Shown here one piece after another: positions 57,477 to 64,000 of a DNA stretch of 64,000 nt. Numbering within the stretch: the first letter of the stretch is position 1; every line of letters begins with the position of its first letter. Location: NCBI RefSeq assembly GCF_002179965.1, contig NZ_NGUQ01000015.1:124001-188000 (forward strand). The letters are read 5' to 3'. The translations under genes were made by a program, and so were the position numbers. A model generated the notes under the pieces. The model had not been told where the DNA came from. It made no database searches and saw only the letters and a program-made list of their open reading frames with translations. This stretch comes from Pandoraea sp. PE-S2T-3 (GTDB taxonomy: Bacteria; Pseudomonadota; Gammaproteobacteria; Burkholderiales; Burkholderiaceae).

Positions 57477-59789
57477 TTACGCCTTCTCCACCGAAATTTC
57501 ACCGAACATCGCGCCAAGCGCGGCAGACGCCGGCGTGGCTGCCGGGACGCGCACCACATTGGCAGGCAACGTTTCCGAGCGAGCGGCCGGCAGCGTGACC
57601 ACCGCGTCGCCCTGGCGCACGCGCACGGCGTCGCCGGCAGCGAGGCCCAGGCTGTCGAACAGCGCAGCCGGCAGCGTGGCACGCAGCGATGCCTTCGCAT
57701 CGTTGGTCAGTTGCAGCGACGGAGCGCGACGCACCAGCGCGTCGGCAGCGTAGATCGGCACGTCGGCCAGACGCTGAAGACCCTGTGCAGCAGCCTTCGG
57801 TGCGGCCAGCGTTGCCATGGCACGGTTGTCGAGCGAGGCCGCCGAGAAACCGGCGAGCGCTTCGGCACGCACTTGTTCCACGGTGTCCTGTTCGAAACCT
57901 TGCAGCTTGAGCAGGTTGCCCAGCACGCGCAGCACCTTCCAGCCCGGACGCGTCTCACCCAGCGCGCGCACCACACCGTTGAAGTGTTGCGGCAGGCCTT
58001 CGGCGTTGACGAACGTACCGGCCGTTTCCGTGAACGGGGCGATCGGCAGCAGCACGTCGGCGTACTCGAGGCCGTGCTTGAACGGCGAGAGCGAGACCAC
58101 CATCTTCGCGGCGCTCAGGGCCGCGAGTGCTTGCTTCGCGTCGGCCGAGTCGAACTCGGGTTCGGCGTTGAGCAGCACGTAAGCCTGACGCGGCTGTGCG
58201 AACAGTGCCGCAGCGCCCTTGGCGTTGGTGGCCTTCACTGCGTAGCCGCCGACCGTGTTGGCGCCTTCGGTCAGGAAGCCCACCGTGGCGCCCGTGATGT
58301 CAGCGATCACTTGCGCGATCGCGTGCAGTTGTGCGAATTCCGGATGCTGAACCGCTGCGTTGCCGAGCAGGATCGCGCGACGCTCGCCGTTGATCAGCGA
58401 AGCGGCGATGGCCTTGGCGGCGTCGCTGGCGGTCACACCAGCCAGTTCTGCCGGGGCAGCAACACCCTTGGCAGCGGCAGCAGCCACAGCAATACCGGCC
58501 AGTTCGCTGACCCACGCGCCCGGTGCGGCGATGATCTTGTTCGCGAGCTTCACGAGCAGATCGTCGTCCGAGCCGTGCAGCAGGTTCAGCTGACCGCCTG
58601 TCTTCACAGCGGTGCGCAGACGCGACGCGAACAGCGGATGATCCTTGCGCAGGAACGAACCGACGACCAGTGCGCTTTGCAGCTTGTCGAGTTCCGTGAT
58701 CGGCAGGCCGAGCCACGGGGCACCCTTCGTACCGCCCGACACGTCCGTCTGACGCAGGCGGAAGTCGACGTTGTCGCTGCCCAGTGCGCGCACGAACTTT
58801 TGCAGCAGGTGCAGTTCTTCGACGGTGGCGTGCGGCGAGGCCAGACCGGCAACGGCATCGGCGCCGAAGTCTCGGATGATGTCCGTCAGGCCGTGGCCGA
58901 CGTACTCAAGCGCCGTCTGCCAGTCGACTTCGTGCCACTCGCCGCCTTGCTTGAGCATCGGCTTGGTGAGGCGCTCGTCGCTGTTCAGACCTTCGTACGA
59001 GAAACGATCCTTGTCCGAGATCCAGCACTCGTTGACCGCTTCGTTTTCGAGCGGTACCACGCGCATGACCTTGTTGTTCTTCACTTGCACCACGAGGTTC
59101 GCACCCACGCCATCGTGAGGGCTCACCGACTTGCGGCGCGACAGTTCCCACGTACGGGCGCTGTAACGGAACGGCTTCGACGTCAGTGCGCCAACCGGGC
59201 ACAGATCGATCATGTTGCCGGACAGTTCGGAGTCGACCGTCTTGCCGACGAACGACGTGATTTCCGAGTGCTCACCGCGGCCCAGCATGCCGAACTCCAT
59301 CACCCCGGCCACTTCCTGACCGAAGCGCACGCAACGCGTGCAGTGGATGCAGCGCGACATTTCTTCCATCGAGATCAGCGGGCCCACATTCTTGTGGAAC
59401 ACCACACGCTTCTCTTCCTGGTAGCGCGATGCCGACTTGCCGTAACCAACCGCCAAGTCCTGAAGTTGGCACTCACCGCCCTGATCGCAGATCGGGCAGT
59501 CGAGCGGGTGATTGATCAGCAGGAACTCCATCACCGATTGCTGCGCCTTCACAGCCTTATCGGAGTTGGTGCGCACGATCATGCCGTTGGCAACGGGCGT
59601 GGCGCAGGCCGGCACGGCCTTCGGGGCCTTCTCGACCTCGACCAGACACATGCGGCAGTTCGCTGCGATCGACAATTTCTTGTGATAGCAGAAGTGGGGA
59701 ATATAGGTGCCGTTCTTCTTGGCAGCCTGGATCACCATGCTGCCTTCGGGCACCTCGACCTTTTGGCCGTCAATTTCGATTTCAACCAT
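57477..59789 (-). CDS. nuoG: NADH-quinone oxidoreductase subunit G
   Basis: 770 aa. The N-terminal ~220 residues carry the iron-sulphur clusters. The [2Fe-2S] set is in FCYHKKLSIAANCRMCLVEV and the CATPV cysteine. N5 follows the pattern H-x3-C-x2-C in HPLDCPICDQGGECQLQD and nearby, and N4 has MSRCIHCTRCVRFGQEVAG. A molybdopterin-oxidoreductase-like domain without cofactor fills the rest; the C-terminal half is Ala-rich and less conserved, as usual in this family. It receives electrons from NuoF/NuoE. Confidence 0.96.
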   Translation of the reverse strand: MVEIEIDGQKVEVPEGSMVIQAAKKNGTYIPHFCYHKKLSIAANCRMCLVEVEKAPKAVPACATPVANGMIVRTNSDKAVKAQQSVMEFLLINHPLDCPICDQGGECQLQDLAVGYGKSASRYQEEKRVVFHKNVGPLISMEEMSRCIHCTRCVRFGQEVAGVMEFGMLGRGEHSEITSFVGKTVDSELSGNMIDLCPVGALTSKPFRYSARTWELSRRKSVSPHDGVGANLVVQVKNNKVMRVVPLENEAVNECWISDKDRFSYEGLNSDERLTKPMLKQGGEWHEVDWQTALEYVGHGLTDIIRDFGADAVAGLASPHATVEELHLLQKFVRALGSDNVDFRLRQTDVSGGTKGAPWLGLPITELDKLQSALVVGSFLRKDHPLFASRLRTAVKTGGQLNLLHGSDDDLLVKLANKIIAAPGAWVSELAGIAVAAAAAKGVAAPAELAGVTASDAAKAIAASLINGERRAILLGNAAVQHPEFAQLHAIAQVIADITGATVGFLTEGANTVGGYAVKATNAKGAAALFAQPRQAYVLLNAEPEFDSADAKQALAALSAAKMVVSLSPFKHGLEYADVLLPIAPFTETAGTFVNAEGLPQHFNGVVRALGETRPGWKVLRVLGNLLKLQGFEQDTVEQVRAEALAGFSAASLDNRAMATLAAPKAAAQGLQRLADVPIYAADALVRRAPSLQLTNDAKASLRATLPAALFDSLGLAAGDAVRVRQGDAVVTLPAARSETLPANVVRVPAATPASAALGAMFGEISVEKA

Positions 59790-59818
59790 AGCGGTTCAAT
59801 GCCAAGCGTCAAAAGGGA

Positions 59819-61111
59819 TTAGTGAGCGCCGACCAAGCAATGCTTGTGCTCGACGTGGTAGGCGAACTCGTCCCAGAAGTGTTTGAGCATGCCGCGCACC
59901 GGCATCGCTGCGGCATCGCCGAGCGCGCAAATGGTACGGCCCATGATGTTCTCGGCCACCGAGTTCAGCAGGTCGAGATCTTCCTTGCGGCCCTCACCAT
60001 GCTCGATACGGTTGACCACGCGCCACAGCCAGCCAGTACCTTCACGGCACGGCGTGCACTGACCGCACGATTCTTCGTAGTAGAAGTACGACAGACGCAA
60101 CAGCGAACGCACCATGCAGCGCGTCTCGTCCATGACGATCACCGCCCCCGAACCCAGCATCGAGCCAGCCTTGGCGATGCTGTCGTAGTCCATGGTGGTT
60201 TCCATCATGAGACCCGCCGGCACGACCGGCGCGGACGAACCGCCCGGGATCACTGCCTTCAGCTTCTTGCCACCACGCATGCCACCGGCCAGTTCGAGCA
60301 GTTCGCCGAACGGCGTACCCAGCGGCACTTCGTAGTTACCCGGCAGCTCGACGTCGCCCGATACCGAGAAAATCTTGGTGCCGCCGTTGTTCGGCTTGCC
60401 CATTTCCAGGTATTGCTGCGGACCGGTCGCAAGCAGGAACGGCACGGCTGCGAACGTTTCGGTGTTGTTAATCGTGGTCGGCTTGCCGTACAGGCCAAAG
60501 CTCGCCGGGAACGGCGGCTTGAAGCGCGGTTGGCCCTTCTTGCCTTCGAGCGATTCGAGCAGCGCAGTTTCTTCGCCGCAGATGTACGCACCGTAACCAT
60601 GGTGACCGTGCAACTCGAACGAGAAGTCCGTGCCCAGAATGTTGTTGCCCAGATACCCGGCGGCGCGCGCTTCTTCCAGCGCCTCTTCGAAGCGTTCGTA
60701 CACTTCGTAGATTTCACCGTGGATATAGTTGTAGCCGACCGTGATGCCCATGGCGAAACCGCCGATGGCCATGCCTTCGATCAGGGCGTGCGGGTTGTAG
60801 CGCAGGATGTCGCGATCCTTGAACGTACCCGGTTCGCCTTCGTCCGAATTGCAGACGAGATACTTCTGGCCCGGGAACGCGCGCGGCATGAAGCTCCACT
60901 TCAGCCCCGTCGGGAAGCCAGCGCCTCCACGACCACGCAGGCCCGAAGCCTTCACGTCGGCGATCACCTGCTCGGGCGTGAGGCCTTCTTTCAGAATACG
61001 TGCGAGCTGCTGGTAACCACCGCGCTTGACGTAATCTTCCAGATGCCAGTTATCGCCGTTGAGGCCCGCGAGAATCAGCGGCTTGATGTGACGGTTGTGC
61101 AGCGACGTCAT
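59819..61111 (-). CDS. nuoF: NADH-quinone oxidoreductase subunit F (NADH- and FMN-binding)
   Basis: 430 aa. It oxidises NADH with FMN and passes electrons to cluster N3. [20 protein letters not shown] is the NADH loop, and [17 protein letters not shown] with [20 protein letters not shown] is the FMN site. [15 protein letters not shown] plus the later Cys in [12 protein letters not shown] ligate N3. Its ATG overlaps the stop of nuoE by four bases, so the two are translated together. Confidence 0.97.
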   Translation of the reverse strand: MTSLHNRHIKPLILAGLNGDNWHLEDYVKRGGYQQLARILKEGLTPEQVIADVKASGLRGRGGAGFPTGLKWSFMPRAFPGQKYLVCNSDEGEPGTFKDRDILRYNPHALIEGMAIGGFAMGITVGYNYIHGEIYEVYERFEEALEEARAAGYLGNNILGTDFSFELHGHHGYGAYICGEETALLESLEGKKGQPRFKPPFPASFGLYGKPTTINNTETFAAVPFLLATGPQQYLEMGKPNNGGTKIFSVSGDVELPGNYEVPLGTPFGELLELAGGMRGGKKLKAVIPGGSSAPVVPAGLMMETTMDYDSIAKAGSMLGSGAVIVMDETRCMVRSLLRLSYFYYEESCGQCTPCREGTGWLWRVVNRIEHGEGRKEDLDLLNSVAENIMGRTICALGDAAAMPVRGMLKHFWDEFAYHVEHKHCLVGAH

Positions 61112-61608
61112 GCTTTCTCTCCGGCAGCGGCCTTGGCCTTGAGCTCATCGAGGAGCGCATCGACCTTCTCTTCGCTCATGAAGCCGCACATGCGGTGATT
61201 GTTCACCAGCATGACCGGGGCATCGCCGCAAGCGCCCATGCACTCGCCTTCCTTGACCGTGAAGAGGCCATCGGGCGTGATGTCGTTGTATTCGACGCCC
61301 AATTTTTCCTTCAGGTACTTCGCCATCTCTTCACCACGCGTGAGTTGGCAAGGCAGGTTCGTGCACACGGTCAACTTGAACTTGCCCACCGGGCTCGTGT
61401 TGAACATGGTGTAGAAGGTTGCGACCTCTTGCACCGCGACTGCGGGCATTTCGAGGTAGTCCGCCACGAATTGCATGACTTCGGGCGACAACCAACCTTT
61501 CTCGACCTGCGCTACGGCAAGTGCGTGCATCACCGCCGACTGTTTCTGGTCGGCAGGGTATTTGGCAACGGCACGGTCGATTTTCTTCAGGGCTTCGGGA
61601 GAAAGCAT
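61108..61608 (-). CDS. nuoE: NADH-quinone oxidoreductase subunit E
   Basis: 166 aa thioredoxin-like subunit with the off-pathway [2Fe-2S] cluster N1a. The ligands are the two cysteines in [13 protein letters not shown] and the two in [13 protein letters not shown]. The start is [20 protein letters not shown]. About 170 bases separate it from nuoD, an unusually long gap for this operon, and a terminator-like hairpin lies in that gap. Confidence 0.96.
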   Translation of the reverse strand: MLSPEALKKIDRAVAKYPADQKQSAVMHALAVAQVEKGWLSPEVMQFVADYLEMPAVAVQEVATFYTMFNTSPVGKFKLTVCTNLPCQLTRGEEMAKYLKEKLGVEYNDITPDGLFTVKEGECMGACGDAPVMLVNNHRMCGFMSEEKVDALLDELKAKAAAGEKA

Positions 61609-61743
61609 TTCCGATCCGACTGTTCTCTAAAACGTTATCCCCGCTCGTGCCAGCACGGGCAACCGATCATCTCGGTCGCCTGCGACTCACAGGCACGGCA
61701 ACTAGGAACGGCAACGGTATCGACCTGCGAAACCCTGCCGAAT

Positions 61744-61773
61744 TAAAACCGGTGGGCGCCCGGGGGCGCCCAC
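61744..61773 (-). terminator. Terminator-like hairpin inside the nuo operon, between nuoD and nuoE
   Basis: On the minus strand GTGGGCGCC pairs perfectly with GGCGCCCAC around a four-base loop, followed by CGG and TTTTAATT. It begins eight bases after the nuoD stop. The remaining ~135 bases up to nuoE hold no gene. It could cut transcription between the nuoBCD and nuoE-N parts, or protect a 3' end. Confidence 0.65.
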
Positions 61774-61780
61774 TGCGCGT

Positions 61781-63034
61781 TTAGCGATCGATCTCGCCGA
61801 ACACGATGTCCTGGGTACCGATGATTGCGACAGCATCGGCAATCATGTGACCCTTGGCCATCTCGTCGAGCGCAGAAAGATGGGCGAAGCCCGGCGCACG
61901 AATCTTCAAGCGGTACGGCTTGTTAGCGCCGTCCGACACCAGATAGATGCCGAACTCGCCCTTCGGGTGCTCGATCGCGGCGTACGTCTCGCCGGCCGGC
62001 ACGTGGAAGCCTTCGGTGAAGAGCTTGAAATGGTGAATCAGCTCTTCCATGTTCGACTTCATTTCAACGCGCGACGGCGGTGCCACCTTGTGGTTATCCG
62101 TGATCACCGGACCCGGATTCTCACGCAGCCACTTCACGCATTGACGCACCAGACTCGCCGACTGGCGCATTTCTTCCACGCGCACCAGATAACGGTCGTA
62201 GCAATCGCCTTCCTTGCCCACCGGGATATCGAACTCGAGGCGGTCGTACACTTCGTACGGCTGCTTCTTGCGCAAGTCCCAGGCAATGCCCGAACCGCGC
62301 AGCATCGCGCCCGAGAAGCCGAGCTGCAACGCGCGTTCCGGCGACACCACACCGATACCGACCAGACGTTGTTTCCAGATCCGGTTGTCGGTGAGCAGCG
62401 TTTCGTACTCGTCGACGCACTTCGGGAAGCGCGTCACGAAATCTTCGATGAAGTCGAGCAGCGAGCCTTCGCGGGCTTCGTTCATCCGCTTGATGGCGCG
62501 CTCGTTGTGGAACTTCGACGCGCGGTACTTCGGCATCGCTTCCGGCAGGTCGCGGTACACACCGCCCGGACGGTAGTAAGCCGCGTGCATGCGGGCACCC
62601 GAGACGGCTTCGTACACGTCGAACAGGTCTTCGCGCTCACGGAAGGCGTACAGGAACACCGCCATCGCGCCCACGTCGAGTGCGTGGGAACCAATCCACA
62701 TCAGGTGATTCAGAATCCGCGTGATTTCGTCGAACATCACGCGGATGTATTGTGCGCGAATCGGCACATCGACGCCGATCAGCTTTTCGATCGCCATCAC
62801 GTAGGCGTGCTCGTTGCACATCATCGAGACGTAGTCCAGACGATCCATGTACGGCACGGATTGCAGGAACGTCTTCGATTCAGCGAGCTTTTCGGTCGCG
62901 CGGTGCAGCAGGCCGATGTGCGGATCGGCGCGCTGGATCACTTCGCCATCCAGCTCGAGCACCAGGCGCAGCACGCCGTGCGCTGCCGGGTGCTGCGGAC
63001 CGAAGTTCAGAGTGTAGTTCTTGATGTCTGCCAC
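61781..63034 (-). CDS. nuoD: NADH-quinone oxidoreductase subunit D
   Basis: 417 aa, separate from nuoC (fused in E. coli). It forms the quinone-binding pocket with Nuo[21 protein letters not shown], with its quinone-binding His, [15 protein letters not shown] and [15 protein letters not shown] are hallmark segments, and the C-terminus ends [14 protein letters not shown]. It is nine bases after nuoC. Confidence 0.97.
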   Translation of the reverse strand: MADIKNYTLNFGPQHPAAHGVLRLVLELDGEVIQRADPHIGLLHRATEKLAESKTFLQSVPYMDRLDYVSMMCNEHAYVMAIEKLIGVDVPIRAQYIRVMFDEITRILNHLMWIGSHALDVGAMAVFLYAFREREDLFDVYEAVSGARMHAAYYRPGGVYRDLPEAMPKYRASKFHNERAIKRMNEAREGSLLDFIEDFVTRFPKCVDEYETLLTDNRIWKQRLVGIGVVSPERALQLGFSGAMLRGSGIAWDLRKKQPYEVYDRLEFDIPVGKEGDCYDRYLVRVEEMRQSASLVRQCVKWLRENPGPVITDNHKVAPPSRVEMKSNMEELIHHFKLFTEGFHVPAGETYAAIEHPKGEFGIYLVSDGANKPYRLKIRAPGFAHLSALDEMAKGHMIADAVAIIGTQDIVFGEIDR

Positions 63035-63043
63035 AAGGCCACC

Positions 63044-63643
63044 TTAATGTTTCAGACCGGCGTAATGCTCTTCGCGGATGATGCGCGGCGTAATTTCGCG
63101 CGGCTCGATCGTCACCGGTTGATAGATCACCCGCTTCTGCTCGGGGTCGTAACGCATCTCGACATAACCCGACGTCGGGAAGTCCTTGCGGAACGGGTGA
63201 CCGATGAAGCCGTAGTCCGTCAGAATGCGGCGCAGGTCCGGATGGCCTTCGAACACGATACCCACCAGATCGAAAGCTTCGCGCTCGAACCAGTTGGCCG
63301 AGCTCCAGACGTCGATCAACGAGGCCACGACCGGCAGGTCGTCGTCCGGCGCGAACACACGAACGCGCAGACGCCAGTTGTACGAAATCGAAAGGAGATG
63401 CGAGACGGCAGCGTAACGCGGGCCGTCATGGGCACCGTCGCCGTAGGCCGAGTAATCCAGGCCTGCTACGTCCATCAGCTGTTCGAACTTAAGCTCGGGG
63501 TGATCGCGCAACGTGTGCGCCACTTCGAGATAGTCGCTCGCCTTGACCGTCAACGTGAGTTCGTCAAGGGCTTCCACCAACAGCTCGGCGCGGGGGCCAA
63601 GCACGTTTTGCAGGGTGGTCTTGAGTTTTTCTAGTGTAGACAT
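63044..63643 (-). CDS. nuoC: NADH-quinone oxidoreductase subunit C
   Basis: 199 aa 30-kDa-type subunit of the peripheral arm. [20 protein letters not shown] and [20 protein letters not shown] are the family signature. The start [19 protein letters not shown] (63643) fits the family; a longer frame reaches into nuoB and is not real. It lies eleven bases after nuoB. Confidence 0.97.
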   Translation of the reverse strand: MSTLEKLKTTLQNVLGPRAELLVEALDELTLTVKASDYLEVAHTLRDHPELKFEQLMDVAGLDYSAYGDGAHDGPRYAAVSHLLSISYNWRLRVRVFAPDDDLPVVASLIDVWSSANWFEREAFDLVGIVFEGHPDLRRILTDYGFIGHPFRKDFPTSGYVEMRYDPEQKRVIYQPVTIEPREITPRIIREEHYAGLKH

Positions 63644-63654
63644 GGGCGGTAGCG

Positions 63655-64000
63655 TTATTTGCGAGCGATCGTCGCAGTCCGCTTGATCTTTGACTGCAAC
63701 TGAATGATGCCGTAGACAAGCGCTTCGGCCGTCGGCGGACAGCCTGGCACGTAGACGTCGACGGGCACGATGCGGTCGCAACCGCGTACCACCGAATACG
63801 AATAGTGATAGTAGCCGCCGCCATTGGCGCACGACCCCATCGAGATCACCCAGCGCGGCTCGGCCATCTGGTCGTAGACCTTACGCAGCGCAGGCGCCAT
63901 CTTGTTGCACAGCGTGCCGGCGACGATCATCACGTCCGACTGACGCGGGCTCGGGCGGAACACCACGCCAAACCGGTCAAGATCGTAACGCGCTGCGCCG
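63655..64000 (-). CDS. nuoB: NADH-quinone oxidoreductase subunit B (C-terminal part, runs off the window)
   Basis: The last ~115 codons are present; the N-terminus lies beyond base 64000. NuoB carries cluster N2, the final electron donor to quinone. Visible signatures are [40 protein letters not shown] and the cluster Cys in [17 protein letters not shown]. The tandem Cys-Cys pair should lie just upstream, outside the window. nuoA is expected further upstream. Confidence 0.96.
   Translation of the reverse strand, partial: GAARYDLDRFGVVFRPSPRQSDVMIVAGTLCNKMAPALRKVYDQMAEPRWVISMGSCANGGGYYHYSYSVVRGCDRIVPVDVYVPGCPPTAEALVYGIIQLQSKIKRTATIARK

Noticed and set aside
56376-59822. An 1148-codon plus-strand open frame opposite nuoG and nuoH
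   Set aside because: Arg/His/Gln-rich antisense artefact of GC-biased third positions. The minus-strand genes are clear nuo subunits.

Overview
The window looks like a chromosome segment of a GC-rich betaproteobacterium of the Burkholderiaceae. A Pandoraea-like genome is my best guess. The basis is gene order (sdhCDA, a GntR regulator and divergent mdh), Burkholderiales-type proteins such as DUF2863 and DUF2818, and a nuo operon with separate nuoC and nuoD. No 16S rRNA or other taxonomic marker lies here. I see no tRNA, rRNA, CRISPR array, transposase or integrase. The window opens inside sdhA and closes inside nuoB, and both genes continue outside it.

Layout. 1-7.4 kb holds central carbon metabolism: sdhA (partial), sdhD and sdhC on the minus strand, a HutC-type GntR regulator, then divergent mdh, an MliC-like exported protein and acnA. 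The regulator-mdh gap carries a perfect 18-bp palindrome, a near-consensus sigma-70 promoter and a second short palindrome, so this looks like TCA-cycle control. 7.5-21 kb holds repair and housekeeping genes: an Ada-AlkA fusion followed by ogt, a DUF2863 protein, a TrmB-like methyltransferase, an exported protein with a histone-H1-like tail, an M14 carboxypeptidase, yaaA, an orphan PIN protein, a methionine-type aminotransferase, a GST, and a LysR regulator divergent from an oxidoreductase-MFS pair. 21.2-22.5 kb is a low-GC pocket with one unrecognised gene.

22.5-28.1 kb is a five-gene catabolic operon: 3-hydroxyacyl-CoA dehydrogenase, PaaG-like crotonase, histidine phosphatase, APH-fold kinase and acyl-CoA dehydrogenase. 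The last two closely resemble the two halves of ACAD10/ACAD11, and by analogy LvaA/LvaC of levulinate catabolism. The operon may therefore degrade 4-hydroxy acids through phosphorylated acyl-CoA intermediates. A YfcG-like GST and yegP follow.

29.7-48.1 kb is an accessory toxin-like island. On the minus strand a five-gene unit encodes a 313-aa protein, two paralogous ~1640-aa Rhs/YD-repeat proteins, an Ig-like protein and a lipoprotein. A perfect 16-bp palindrome lies upstream of it. Beyond a MaoC gene, on the plus strand, is a 1593-aa protein whose C-terminus carries a Cys-His-Asp arrangement like YopT/C58 cysteine proteases. This is the most interesting part of the window.

48.1-64 kb holds DUF1178, a NUDIX hydrolase, and then the minus-strand complex I operon nuoB-nuoN ending with DUF2818. 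A strong terminator follows DUF2818, and a terminator-like hairpin unexpectedly interrupts the operon between nuoD and nuoE.
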